DNA of 64,000 nucleotides from Circinella umbellata. Taxonomy: Eukaryota; Mucoromycota; Mucoromycetes; Mucorales; Lichtheimiaceae. A program made the translations under genes and the position numbers. The DNA lies in the NCBI GenBank assembly GCA_025093555.1, contig JAIWNF010000008.1, positions 806,001 to 870,000 on the forward strand, given 5' to 3'. Below, one piece after another: positions 12,378-25,898 of this stretch (its first letter is position 1; each line of letters begins with the position of its first letter). The notes beneath the pieces were generated by a model. It had not been told where the DNA came from, searched no databases, and was given only the letters and a program-made list of their open reading frames with translations.

Positions 12378-14511
12378 TTATGAGCAATTTTTGTTATGTC
12401 GAAGTTCTGAATCCTTGCGCCTATACGTTCTACCACACCGTTCACATCGAAATGCTAAATAATCTTTTATGTGTGTCACGATATGCCGAGGAAGATCTCT
12501 TGCTCTTGATATTATTTTTGGACAATGAGGACATTGGTGGCCTTGAACCTTTTTTTCATTCTCTCCTCTTTCCTCATCATTATAGCTGCTGTTAGCATTG
12601 AATACCCTTTCCCCTTGTTGTTTATTCTTTTTATTTTTGGACGTCAAAGTAGTCTTAAAACGACTCATAAGAAAAGATGGTTCCGTTGATGATGCAATAT
12701 GTTTGCGTTTGCGTAAATTGATTTTTCTAGTAATATCCCATGGCATTTGTTTTGAGATATCAGTGTTAGTGATTTTTCCTCGGCGAGAGCTTGATGATTG
12801 ATTGTTATTGCTTGATAGTATTTCTAATTTTCCAGAGGATGGTAATGCTGATGATAATGATGTTGATGCTAATGCTAATGATGCTGATGCTGATGCTGAC
12901 GATGCTAATGATAATGACGATGTTGATGATGACGATGCTAATGATTGAGTATTGCTGTAGCAATTGTCGATTTTTGTGGTAGCGCTATTTGCTTTACCAT
13001 ATATTTGTTTAAATATCTCCAGCGGAATGGGTGCTGGTGCAGTAATAGATGATGAAGTAAAATTAGTGTCTTGGGATAATACTTGTTTTATTCTAATTTC
13101 CTTCAAGACATCTGGGTCGACCTTGATTTTAGTATTATTTGTGTCTGATGGATCAAGATATACTTTAGTAGTCTGCTGCATTTCTTCTTGTTCAATCCGT
13201 TTTGTGAAATTTTCATTTATTGCACTTATTGGTTGTTGTTGTTGACTCTTGTTTTTTATGATGTTGTCATTTTTTCCCTGTTGTTGATGATCCTTTGGTG
13301 GAGTGGAGGAGTAATTATTTTGATCCATTAGTGCTGTTGTCGGTGGTGATGGTGACGACGATACAATACTTTCTCTATTTAGTTGAACAAGTGACTGTGG
13401 ATCATTAATTTGCTGAGGATGGGCGTTACTTTGTGAATGAAAATTATAGCTACTTATATAAACAATATTTAAGTCTAATGTTTCATTTTCTTCTTTCTCT
13501 TTAGTAGTCTGGATCTGCTGTTTTATGTTTTTCGATGCTTCTTCAACTGGAAGTGCTGCTGCAATTGCAGGAATGTCTAGTTGAGATTGCTGAGTAATTT
13601 GTTGTGGTGAAGGAGATGATGCTGGGGTTTCTAATGAGGGTATAAATTGTTCTTGTTGCTGTATGGCTTGTTTGTAAGCATAATTAGTAGGAGTAGTAGT
13701 ATTGCTAATTAGCATATCTGGAAAAAGAACTTCTTGCTGTTGTGGCGCTTCTAATAAAGTATTGTTTTCTGTGTTTGTTGATTCTGTATATATACGATGA
13801 ATTTGATGCAGTAATGATGTTGGTGTGTTAATATGCGATGATGGTGGTAATGAAGAATTCTGGTACAAGTCAATAAAATTATTATCGAACGGAACATTTG
13901 TTGCCATCGGTCCTAAATTGATCGCCATTGATTGATGTTGTGGTGGGTAAAAGTATCCTGGAGATGATGTCATAAATAAATTTGTATCTGTTGTCACGGT
14001 ATTCGATGATTCATAATTTTGCTGAGTCATTAGTGGTACTTCTGCTCTGTCAAATTCTCTGGATGATCCACTCATGGTCATTCCCATCCCATAAGCTGGA
14101 TTTGTTGCTGACTGCAAGTCTGTTGCATACGAAAAAAAATCTCTTCCGTGAAACGAATCTCCTAACTCATTGGTTTGGAATGAATCATTAAATCCAGCTG
14201 TAAGTATTGGATCAACAAGAATAGGATTTGTTGGTATAAATTGTTGTTGTGATGTTTGTGGTAACGTATTGATGGGCATTGTTATTGTGGTTGGAGTGTT
14301 ATAATTGTACAGATTTCTATTACGTATGTCAATTACACAAACAATTAATAAAATAGAAAAAGAAACAAGGCAATAGTTTTGGTATCAGAAAAAAGAAAAA
14401 GAGTCGCAAGGGAATTCATATAACTTACGATACATTCATATTGTTTGAAGGAATATCGTAATGATAAAACAATGATGGGGAAGAAGATGAAGATGATGAA
14501 GGAGTTTGCAT
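12378..14511 (-). CDS. C2H2 zinc-finger transcription factor, Q/S/N-rich (673 aa)
   Basis: Minus strand. Exon 1 is 14511-14429 (MQTPSSSSSSSPSLFYHYD...), the intron runs gtaagt to atag, and exon 2 is 14316-12378. The phase joins (27 complete codons plus 2 bases). The protein is about 673 aa, mostly low complexity (Q, S, N, T, P), as in fungal activation regions, with a basic NLS-like stretch RKINLRKRKH before the DNA-binding part. Two fingers sit at the very C-terminus. Finger 1, at about 623-643, is CPHC-x12-HIVTH. Finger 2, at about 652-672, is CERC-x12-HNKNC and ends in Cys instead of His. A TATA-like box lies about 60-70 bp upstream of the start. A Ser/Ala tract encoded by a GAT/GCT-type minisatellite lies at 12833-12950. 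The target genes are unknown. Two further two-finger genes follow on the same strand. Confidence 0.85.
12833..12950 (-). repeat. coding minisatellite (Ser/Ala/Leu tract)
   Basis: Imperfect tandem triplets and hexamers (GATGCT, GATGAC, GCTAAT on the plus strand) encode a run of Ser, Ala and Leu within the transcription factor. It is expected to vary in length between isolates. Confidence 0.65.
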
Positions 14512-14571
14512 AAATAATATTGAACAAAAAAAAATAATGAAAAAGAGCCGATTTTCTGGTAACAATCAAAG

Positions 14572-14582
14572 CCTTTTATATA
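14572..14582 (-). promoter_or_regulatory. TATA-like box of the zinc-finger gene
   Basis: TATATAAAAGG on the minus strand, about 61-71 bp upstream of the ATG at 14511. The match is good, but function is inferred from position only. Confidence 0.45.
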
Positions 14583-17156
14583 AGCATTCCACAAGCTGAG
14601 TAAAAGCATTCTAAAAAAGGTTATCTTATTGTGTGCTATTATTAATCCTCACTGTAAGCGCCACAAAAACTTCTAAGTCCACATATAATGATAAAATAAT
14701 GGCGCCTGATTTGTGTAACAAGGTTTCCAAAGCCAAGTGTTTTATGTATCTTAATCATCTGATATCCATAATTGATTCAATTTTTTTTTTCGCTCGTTTT
14801 TTATATCCAAATGGATTATGTTGATTATTATCTAGCATATAATTACTACAATTTATTACCTTTTTTTGCTATTGTTGTTGTTGCTAAGTACATACTGTAA
14901 TGGTGTTGCTACATGTAATATATAAATGCAAGTACTACAACAAGAGTATCTATTTATGTTCTACATTATTATTACTTTGTCTTTCCGCGCCAAATTAAAA
15001 AAAAAGCTGAGCCCAGGAGAAAAAAAATTCGACTTGCTACGCCACATGTATCATTACAAATATAGATGGTTATTCGAGACTTTCGCCAAACAACAAATAT
15101 AATATCATATAAGCAAATCACTTTTCTAAACGCATTTTTATTTATTTTGATTTAAAACTAATAAAAGAAAAAATGCACAAAGATCAGTTGACAATATCTA
15201 CATCATGCATATAATTTTTTCTAAATGTCCAATTATAGATATAAGAGGACTCGGGAAGCAACCAATGCATAAACTGCTATTTGTAATTTTACTTCTGAGA
15301 TGATGAATATGCAGATCTTATCTTTGTACTACGCTAAAAAAAAAAGCGGGGTGAATCGACGCTATGGGCTCTCTAGTGACAGTTAATTAAGTAGCTAGTT
15401 ATTATTATTTGTATTTGTTAAAAAAAAATAACTTCAAAATGTAAAACTATATAATCTAGTTTATATATTATTTACCTTCTATATGTAAGTACCCTTATAT
15501 ATACTAAGAAGAAGAAATAATAATAATTGGGAAAAATCATTTATTATTTTAGGTTCAATATGTAGAGAGAAAAAAAGAAGCTTGAAGTGAAAAATGTTTA
15601 TTATGGTGGGGTTAAGTCGTACGTATAATATGTATGGCCTTACCTAGTAAAAATTGTGCATAAAAACAATCCCATAGTGTTGGTTTAGCAGTTAGCTGTA
15701 AGAAGTAAAAATTAACAAGCTTTTCTTTTTTTAAAGAAAAAGGGGGGGGGGGTTAAGGTGGGTGAAATGTCAGGTCAATCTGGCCCTTTTATATCCATTC
15801 CCACTATTGATTTTAAGATTATGATTATTAGGTTTCTACTTCTAGCTCCAACGTTGGCCTAATCTATAGAGGAAATCAGCAGATCTTCTATGAAAGATAA
15901 AAAAAAGTAATTTCTGGACTTTTCATTTTATAATATATATAAATATATATATTATATAAGCACAGTAAACCAACTCTCTTCAATAATATTGTGTTGTCTC
16001 GTTTCTTTATACATATTTATTTTAATAAAGAAATAAAAAGTGTTTTATTTATACAGTCATAAAAAAAGAAAGAAAAACCAAAAACAGAGACTAGCTTTTG
16101 TTTTCTTCTACTACTAAGATATGGATACGTAGTAGAATAATTCTTGGTGGTTTATTATATATTCTTATACGGTACTGGGTCATCAGGCTACAAATTAAAA
16201 AGCCCATAGAACTTGTAACAGACAATGTATTTATATGAACTATTTTTTAGCTACGAGTATATTTATATAAGCAAAAAGTCTCTTTGACTTTATCTATCAT
16301 CATCTTATTGGCTATATTGTTGTCAAATGACATAAAAGACAAAGATAAAAAACTGCACTGAGTTTTATTTTGGATCGACGTTAATAAATATATAATGCTA
16401 CAGACTTCTTCTGTATGTTCACAAGTTTGGCGGGGTGAGTGGGGAGTACCTTGAAATAGCGGTGACAAGGGAAAGCAATAAAATAAAATACGTATATCAA
16501 TTATTAAATAGAAAAGATTCATATTGGATTAGTTACTTCAATCCTATCGCAAAAATAATAAGAGTCATGAATAATAGGAATAATATTTGGGAATGAAAAA
16601 AAAAAGGAAGGAAGGAATAGATGACATGATAAATATATATGCACGAACAGGGAGGAGTACAAATAAATGACTGCACAGAAAAAAAAATAGTAAAAATACA
16701 CGTACACAAACGTGACGTTCATAAAAGATTAACTTGTGTGTGTATATGTGTAAATAATGAAGTTTCTGTTATATGAGAGAATAATTCTCACATGTCAGAG
16801 ACCAAACACACAAGTGAAAGAAAGAGAAGGGAAAATACATATACCAACGCGAACGTTATATATACAAAAGAAAGAAGAATATGTATAATAAGAGAAAGTC
16901 TAAGCGAAAAAGAAAAAAATAAGAAATATAAAGAAAAAAGGGATGACGCATAAGTATTATAATGGTTTACATAGATATAATAATTATTGTTTACTGGCTG
17001 ATGATTGTTGTACAAGAATACAACTTGTAATAAGAAAAAATTATACAGTAGTAGCATTATTGTTACGTAAAATTTCTTCGTCATTGTTATTATTATTGAT
17101 ATTGTCTGGGGCTGCTGTTGTTTTTTAATAGCGTTAGGTTATTGTTTGAAATTTAA
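14583..17156. other. intergenic, nothing recognised
   Basis: About 2.6 kb of AT-rich sequence with scattered short A/T runs and a G run at 15744-15753. No intact or decayed gene was recognised on either strand. Confidence 0.4.
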
Positions 17157-18394
17157 TTACTGATTATTTAGCATAGCTCTCTGATATTCTGTACAAGTTG
17201 AGTTCAAATGCCTCTTAAGCGAATCTTGACGACCAAATGATCTGTTACAGAATAGGCAGTTGACCCTCTCTCCTGAGTGCGTTTTTGTTCGTTTTCGGTG
17301 ACGCTCATAATCACGCATTCGACTAAACGATTGCTTACATGTCCGACAGGATATTTCTCCTTTTGTATTATTCGTTCTGAAACTTTTCGCCTTAGCAATA
17401 GTATCAGCTTGTCGTCCTTGCACAAGTAGATCGTTTTCATTATAAAATACAACTGGTGGCTGTATTGATGGTCTTGTTGTTTTGTTCAAAATAGCAAGTC
17501 CGTTAGCAGTAGCAGCAGAAGTAGTGATAACATTAGCATGAATATTCTCGGTTACACTTGAATCTCTGTCAACCAATTGTTACACAGCATATAAAGCCAA
17601 AATTAGACAAGAAAGAAAACAATTACATCATCATTCTGATTATTGTCATTATTTTCTACAAATCTTATTTACCGAGTAAAACTTGAATTCAGAGGGTTGG
17701 AAACATTGGCTTGCTGTGAGGGAAATGATGATCCAAAAGCGGATGATGATATCACTGCTGTTGCTGCCGTTGCCATGGAACCAGCCATTGGTTGTCTCTG
17801 ATAACTTTTAATATATTATAAAGGAGTCAAAGATATGTAAATAAACCAGATCATATATAAAGAAGGAAAAAAATACAAATAGGTAAAGACACCATGTATA
17901 TGCTTGCATAGCAACACTACTTACCCTTTTTCTACAATACATGGTGATGTTATTCTGTTAGTATCACCAGACATATTTGAATAATACTGATTATTACTGA
18001 CATTATTATTATTACTATTATCATTGAGAAATGTTGATGATGATTGCTGCTGTTCTTGATATTGTGATAATACTACATCAGAAGTATTATTGATATATAT
18101 ATTTGCTGGTACCGACTCTTGTTCCCTGATGAGGGCCGAAGAAACGCTATTTTTGACAATCAAATAAATTGTATTGATGTTTTCGAGTTCCATAAAAAAT
18201 TCAGACCAAACAACATTTTGAAAATCTTTGGACCAATTATTGGGATTTGTAGAAAGTTCTTCACCAAAATGGATTGTAGCACATTCAATGGCACGACTCC
18301 ATGCATTTTGTATTTCTTCGTCCATTGAAAAATCATTACCAGGTTCGTAAGGTAGAGGGAATGGTATAGTTTGCAACCTGCTATTCAAAACCAT
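17157..18394 (-). CDS. C2H2 zinc-finger transcription factor (336 aa)
   Basis: Minus strand, three exons: 18394-17925, 17804-17673 and 17565-17157. Introns are 120 and 107 bp with gtaagt/gtaaat donors, and phases join to 336 aa. The N-terminal 80 residues are ordered-looking (IQNAWSRAIECATIHFGEEL, then WSEFFMELENINTIYLIV). An N/Q/S-rich linker follows, then two fingers. Finger 1 (about 274-297) is CRTC-x12-H followed by a longer spacing, RKRTKT, to the last His. Finger 2 (about 304-325) is CLFC-x12-HLNSTC and ends in Cys. The linker between them (SGERVN) resembles the classical TGEKP-type linker. The second-finger Cys ending is shared with the two other zinc-finger genes here, but the overall sequence is clearly different. 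The regulatory role is inferred; the target is unknown. Confidence 0.82.
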
Positions 18395-21300
18395 TATATG
18401 TGTCCTTGTTTCTGGTTATCAAAATAAGAATAATAATATAAAAGACAACCATCGAAGTAATTAGTTATAAGGAATGTTAAATATAATAGAATTCCAGGAT
18501 AAATAAAGTACGTATTGTTAAAAAAACAGTATATTATAATAATAATAATTAGTATGTAAAATAAAATAAAAGCTAAGACCGACTCACCTGTTGCTTCTGA
18601 AAAGGAAAGAGAAGTGTATCTGTGTGTACTTACGTATGTATGTGTATTTGTGTGATAAAGAGAGAAAGAGCACAAAGCCATGGGCCATTTTTATAGACTT
18701 TGAAAATTCTCATAGTGCAGGTCACCCGTCAAACAGAGCTTGGTTTAATTGGAGGGGAGTATACGTCCAGGTGCGCCACCAGAAACATCTGTATAAGAAA
18801 ATAAAATAGTTTTATTTGATAATTATTATAGAAGGGATATCTAAAAATAAAAGAATCATAGCAGTAATAAAAAAAATTGATAGTAGATAGTATGCAACAA
18901 GAGTGATCTTTAAAGAAAAGGCAGAAGCGTGTTGCTTTTATTTTGATGTACATAGCTATAGCTTGATTTATCGTAATGTTTGAATTATATGTAATCGGGT
19001 CGATCGAATGTGACACTGACAATTATTAGCATTTTGATAATAATACGTAACAATAATGCCTCCTTTTTTCTCAATCCCCTCTCTCTTCTTTTCCTTTTAT
19101 AGCTATATAATTGTTATATGTATATAAACTTCTTTCTTTTCTTTATCTTTCACAACAATAAAAGATTATACTAAGATATTTATAAATGTATGTTAAAGTC
19201 AATAACATAGTTGCCCTGCTTGTAGGATATAGTTGCTTGTATATATTTTCACTCTCCAAAAAAAAAAGAAACAGCTCTAATGATAAACACTGTTTGTCAT
19301 ATGCAAATACACAAATCTTTCCCTCCCCCCAAAATAAAGTTTATTGATCTTTACCGACAGAAGATTACATATGCTCAGCAATCAAGAAAAGAAAAACAGA
19401 ATCAATAGTAAAGAGATGGAAGAACTAATGTAGACAACCGTTAAACCTCGTGACAATAGAAAAATAATAAAAAAATATCGGGTCGGAAGAGAAAGTGTGA
19501 TAGTACAGGAACATGTGACTCCTTGTATAGTGTAAGATAATTCTTCAGTTATATGAATAAACTTTTTATTGGGTAGGAAACAATCCTTTATCGATACCAA
19601 GATCCGAATTATTTTTTTATTACTGTATTTGTGATGAATGAAAGGTATTATATACGACTGCGCAATTTTTTTAATGGTGCAGTAGTAATTGTATAGGCGC
19701 CACAAACAAATAAAAAAAATAACATACCATGAGTGCGGTTAGACTCCTTATATACATAGTCTACATCACAAGGATTGATGAACTAGACCAGATGTTTGAT
19801 CTTATTAGGCAAGTACGCAATGATTGAATTGATCAGTCTCAATATTAAGCTTTCTTGGTGAGGTATTGAATCTGTTACATATATATAATGAATCATCAAT
19901 ATTGGCATGGCTTGTATATTCTAATATGATGATATTTATTCTTACATAAAAATGTAAACTTGAGCAAAAATATAGATAATCACAACAAAAGGTAGTTAAG
20001 CAATAAATCAAAATCAGTCGTTTATTTTTTATTCAACTGATGTCTATGTATTATGATATTCATGTAGTATGGTTCAATTTTTCTATCCACAACAACATCG
20101 ACGGCATGACAAGATATAGAATATTTATTTCGTGGATCCATTTAACAAGTACTCCTCTTTGGTTTGTTTTTTCCATGTAAGAATATTGAGCGCATCATGA
20201 TGGCGTATTACAACAATGAAAAATGACTTAATAAAAAATACTTGTAATAACAGGATGGTCTGCAGGATGTCACAAAAGCTGAGCCGGTGGCGCTCTAACT
20301 TTTTTGTGTAATTATTACTTACTCTCCCTGGTATTAAATATATGTATACACTTTGAAGGGACGGATAGAGAAACATAACAAATATGTTATATAATGCTCT
20401 ATATAAAATAAAGAAAAAATCAAACTACTTAAATACTTCTATGATATTCTTTAGTTGTTTTTTATATAGACTACATCGAGGGATATTAAAACTTCTTTTA
20501 TTATTACCTCTGTTTATCAGCATTCTTCTAACAAGTTTCAAGGTTGTAGAGAGCTTTTATCTATGCACTTGGGTTGCTTTTATCTATGCTGCTCTTAACT
20601 ATGAGAATGGTAATGTCAAATAAGCAAATTCTACAGGTAATGTCAGGTTTGCTAATATGTTGAATAGTTGAAGAATATTGTGAGTAGTTATCAATTGAGC
20701 GATAGTCAGTGCTGATGTTATTACGATGTTTATTCACCAACATCATAAACGTGATATATATAGAGATTATCATTAATAGGATAACGATTAGCACATTAAT
20801 AGCCTACTATATGGTTTGTAAATATTTATAAATATAATGACTGTTCTTTCTCCTTTATCCATTCCATTCCCCAAATACTTTGTCGTTTGGACTTCTATCC
20901 CTCCAAACATACGTTACCAGTGTTCTTGTAGTGGTAAGTAAAAAAAACTTATATTATACATATCAAACAATCATTTTGCATTTTGCATTTTGATTACGTA
21001 TCATATTTTTTTCTGTCGCATTTTATTTATTTACTTTTTACTGGTACATAGAAATTCTTATTATTATTCATCGTAATAAGAAGTAGTAGTAGTATCAATA
21101 CCATTTTATTGTCGCCGCTATATGATAGCTTTCTAATGAGTTCTTTTTATACAGTCCTTCAAGATGATATTGATATTGATATTGTGAATATATTGTGTAT
21201 AAAAATTAAACGGGGTCATATTTTGTTATGAAACGATAAGAGAAAAACGGAAAGAAAAGATACAAAAACAAAAGCTTTTGAATATTTTTTTTTCTATTCC

Positions 21301-21786
21301 TTATTTCTATATGAGCCGGTATTTTATCCATGAGAATTGGCTAAGCCGATTAGGTGTACCACAAGGTACAAAACAAAACTGTAACATTAGGCTTTTTATT
21401 TTATATTTGTTCTGTGTGAGAATACATTAAAGAATGTATGATCTTATTTTACCTCATGAAATATAAAAAATAACTGAGTACAATATTTCTGTTATTTAAA
21501 ATACGAATCTGGACTGTACATAAAACAATAATCTAATCCCAGATATATAACGTAAGCCTTTCGCGGAGGTCCCTTAAATGATAACAATTGATAAAATGGG
21601 TTAAACATTCATTCATTTCAGTTGATCCGCGGAAGGCTCTATTGCATTTTTCTTTCTTTCTTTTTTTAATACTATTAGTAAGTAACCAATATTAGTACTA
21701 GCAATAAACAGGTAATAAATTATATTTAATCAGTATTAGGTAGTCTCTATCACTCTTTTTTTTTATATTAGCAATAACCAGTATTG

Positions 21787-21825
<39 letters not shown>

Positions 21826-22249
21826 TGTCAAATTAATTACCACTTATCACTAGGTTTCATCCATGAGAGATTTTATATCGATCTTCTTTTACTTTATCTT
21901 TTGATAATATTTATTATTATCATGGTGTATAAAATAACTTTTTAAATTATTAAATAGCCAAAAATAGTTTGAAATGTATTTTCTTTTTCTATAGGAAGGA
22001 AAGTGGACACGTTTCAAATTAGTTCAAAGATTGCCACGTACTTTTTTTACTGGATGGCGGTGTTTTTCCCCTTCTCTTGGGTCAACGACGATCTTTGACA
22101 CCTTCTTTTAGTTACACTAGTTTTTCGCATTTTTAAAAAAAAAAGATTTAAAAAAGAAGCCCAACTGCAGCTGTGTAGAAACTTTGACCTTTTCTCTCTC
22201 TCTTTCTTTCTTCTCACAAAGACATACTCCACCTAAAATAATAATAACA
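18395..22249. other. intergenic (3.9 kb)
   Basis: Holds an (AAT)n microsatellite at about 21785-21824. No supported gene. A short ATG-led stretch at 20837-20938 ends in a donor-like gtaagt, but no matching second exon was found. Confidence 0.4.
21785..21824 (+). repeat. (AAT)n microsatellite
   Basis: About 13 tandem AAT units in non-coding DNA upstream of the phosphomannomutase gene. Confidence 0.8.
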
Positions 22250-23402
22250 ATGTCACCCATCATTCCATTTTCTGAACGTCCTGTCAAAGATACCATCGTA
22301 CTTTTTGATGTTGATGGTACTTTGACTCCTGCTCGTTTGGTAATTTTATTTTTTATTATATAAAGAAAAAGGTGATCTGTCAAAAATAACTAATCAAGGT
22401 ACGTATATAATAGGCTGTTTCACAAGAAATGCTTGAAACACTCTCTGAACTTCGTAAGAAGGTTGTCATTGGTTTCGTTGGTGGTTCTGATCTCAAGAAA
22501 CAAGTTGAACAATTGGGTGATTCAGGTAAAAATAAAATATTTAATTAAAGTGTAACCTTTAATAGAAGGTTTCCGTGATGATGATGACAATTATGTGCTT
22601 ATTCATTTTGTTAACATTTAAAACATAACGCGTTAATAGTTTTGAATGACTTTGACTATTGCTTTGCTGAAAATGGACTTACTGCATACCGTCTTAGTGA
22701 AGAAATGGCTTCTCAGGTAAAATACTATTATAAGCTTTGACTTTGGCCACAAAATGCTAAACGTACTTGGGTTGTTGGGGATGATATTTATTATTCTAAT
22801 AGAGCTTCATTGAATGGATTGGTGATGAACAATATAACAAACTTGTCAAGTTTATCTTACATTATATTGCTGATTTGGATATCCCCAAGAAACGGTAAAT
22901 ACCTTTTTACAATTAGAAGAATTTGGGAGAGTTAGAGGAAGAGGTTCTTTGGTGAGGATTAAATTGAATGGAAGGACTTACAAGTAGATATATTGTTATT
23001 CATATTAGTGGTACCTTTGTTGAATTCCGTAATGGTATGATTAATGTTTCTCCCATCGGTCGTAACTGTACCCATGCTGAACGTTGTGAATTTGAAAAGT
23101 ATGATTTGGAACGTGGAATTCGTCGTAAGTTTGTTGAAGACCTCAAGGCTGAATTCCCTGATTTGGCTTTGACTTATTCTATTGGTGGTCAAATTTCATT
23201 TGATGTCTTCCCTACTGGTTGGGATAAGACTTATTGTCTTCGTCATGTTAGAAAAGAAGGTTTTAAGGATATTCACTTCTTTGGCGACAAAACCTTTGAA
23301 GGTGGAAATGATTTTGAAATATATTCCCACCCAGAAGTTACTGGTCATTCCGTCAAATGTCCTGAAGATACTATCAAGATTCTTAAGGAATTGTTCCCTT
23401 AA
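22250..23402 (+). CDS. PMM: phosphomannomutase
   Basis: Five exons: 22250-22339, 22414-22525, 22640-22716, 22803-22894 and 23009-23402; introns 74-114 bp; 254 aa, the usual family length. It converts mannose-6-phosphate to mannose-1-phosphate in the cytosol for GDP-mannose, N-glycan, GPI-anchor and cell-wall mannan synthesis (yeast SEC53, human PMM2). The HAD motif FDVDGTLT is at residues 19-26, with D20 as nucleophile and D22 as acid/base. Other family blocks are [56 protein letters not shown] and [17 protein letters not shown]. The 3' end of exon 5 is a normal C-terminus (KILKELFP). The intron-4 acceptor is set by the conserved KRGTF join. No other reading is plausible. Confidence 0.97.
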
Positions 23403-25898
23403 AAAAATTGTAATTACTTTTCTAATCTTTCTCTCTTATACACAAACATACACATATTTATACACCTTCTTCCCCCCGCCCTCTGGACCTTCACTTTCCT
23501 TGCCCAGCCCTCTCAACTCTCAAAAACAAAAAAGACAAACGAACTTGCGTCTTTTGTCCAAGATATATATACACAAACATATAACGCACATGATCTTTTT
23601 TTAATTTATTTCTACTTGAATATTACTACCCAACTTTTTTTCAATCTTATATAAAAGTGCATTCATGAATATAACCATTTGAAAAGAAAAACTATCACTT
23701 TATTTATTCAAATTTATTGCGTTTTGAGGATAGAAGATGAAAGCTATATGTAGAGAGAGAAAATTAATTGCCAATAATTCTGTCTACATAAGCTATTATA
23801 TTGTTGGCAAATATGAAATAGATAATTTCATATTTATATATATGGATCTTGTACAATGATGTAAATTTAGATATGTTGGTCGATCTGTCGAAAGTGATCA
23901 TCCTCGTAAACTGACACCTTTCTTCAAAATAGAAGGGATTAGTACACAGTAATACTTTCCCTTGTTTTTGGGTTTCTTGAACGCAACACCTTAATGAAAT
24001 AATAATCAGTAAACTAACGATCATCCTACTTGTATGTCCAATATGCTGTCGAGGGATCGGGAAAAATGTATCGAGTCACCAACATATAAAAGAAAAAGAA
24101 GCGAGCTACAGCATAAAACTAGATAATCACAATGTTGGTGGACTACATAGCATTTTGTTTAAGCAATGATATTATACATGTAGAATAAATTTATAGCTTA
24201 ACGCTTTTTCTTTGAGTCTTATATGCTAAATATTGTACTTTTTTCAAAATCAGTAAAAGTCTGTAGTTGGCTATTGCTATATACATTTGCCTTTAAACAG
24301 AAGAAACTATATAAAGGATTATGATATAATCTTATTTTTTCAATATGTTAGAATATACAAATTGAGACTAGTGTTTTGTTGCTAATATAATTAGAAAATG
24401 ATCATTGTACAGTATAAAGAAATATGCTTTTACAGTTACTCAATGTTAAGAGTCCTAAAACTAAATGAATAGAAAAGTTACACTTTCTTAATGCAATTTC
24501 TTTTGGGCGGGAGAGGGAGGCAACCCACCTGCTAATCTTTCGTTGTACCCTGGTTACTATTCCCCTAGAAATAAATTTTAGAAAACTGTTGGCGATAACA
24601 CTAGAGGACTTTAATTTAAATGATTCCATATTGAAATGAAGAACACGTATTTTGTGAAAATCTATTTCACTCCATGATTTACACGCTTCTTTTTTTATTT
24701 CTTTGATCAACAATGCCCGAACTTGTTTTGCTGAACTTAATTTAAAAACATCAGATTAATATCCATAAATGTTCGTTCCCTCCCCTCGTCCTCTTTCAAT
24801 ACTTCTCTTCTGGTGTTGTGAAAATTCCTGATTACGTGTTAATATCTTGATATAGATTTTGTTGCTTTATTCTTGGAACTATACGTAGAAAGGAAACTAA
24901 GAGAAGGAGAAATAAAAGTTTAAAGAAAGTGTTCTAGAATCAACTGTTGTTGATTGACTTTAATAGAATTTAGTAATCAAAAATGTTCTTTGTTGAGTTG
25001 ATAAAAATAAGTACTTTGTGAAGCTATATTAACTATAACAATAATCAATTTTATATATATGTTCAACAACAACAAATATCAGTGCGTAATAAGAAGTTTT
25101 GCGAATGTATATATTGAGTCGATTTTCGTGGTATCATAGTAATATACTTACATAAAATCTCTGGAATAACTTTTCAAAATAGCTATTTATCCAACTTACT
25201 GACGGATAAATAAAAGTCTAGCCAGTGAAGGGATTGTTATTATTATTATTCATATTTTGTATTATGTAACTTTTATCATGTGCAATTTCAAAAAAAAGCT
25301 CCAATTATATATGTAATATTTGATGTCACTTACCTCTTCTGTTTAAAATAGGAAAACTAAAAGTGTCGATCTTTTTTTGATGTAAATAACTTTTTTTTAT
25401 TTGTCGCTACTATTCATAACTCGAAAGAAATTATTTTATGATAAAAATTAAAAAAGAAACATATAATTAAAGAAAAGGGTGTTGGATAATTTTTGGGAAA
25501 TGCGCTATATGCAAGAGAGCTCTAAAAGGAAAAAAGAAAAAGGATCATATAATTCATATCGCAAAAAAACAAAGTTGGAAGCAGGAGAGGAAAGCATCGA
25601 TCATCATGCTAAATATTAATAATAGAAAGAAGAAAAGAAAAAACATAATACTTTATGGAACTTTTATAAGTAGAAGTAAAAAATAGAAATACCATATGAA
25701 AAAATACGTAGTCGTGGCAATAGTAGAATAGTAACCAGCTATAATGTTAATTTATATATACTGTACGTTTCGAGTGTCTGTCTTGTATATATATATATAT
25801 ATATATATATATGAGTTATGTTGTTGAATATAACAACATAATACTCTTAATGTGAAATCATCAAAAAAAAGGTTATTTTATATTTTTGCCCTTCGCTA
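23403..25898. other. intergenic between convergent genes
   Basis: Contains an (AT)n tract at about 25786-25812. The minus-strand open stretch at 24402-24713 has no recognisable features. Nothing else seen. Confidence 0.4.
25786..25812 (+). repeat. (AT)n microsatellite
   Basis: About 13 AT dinucleotides downstream of the third zinc-finger gene. Confidence 0.75.

Noticed and set aside
20837..20938. ATG-led 34-codon stretch ending in a gtaagt donor-like site
   Set aside because: No second exon in phase with protein-like composition was found downstream.
24402..24713. 103-codon minus-strand ORF
   Set aside because: No domain, motif or splice context, and it lies in AT-rich spacer; most likely chance.
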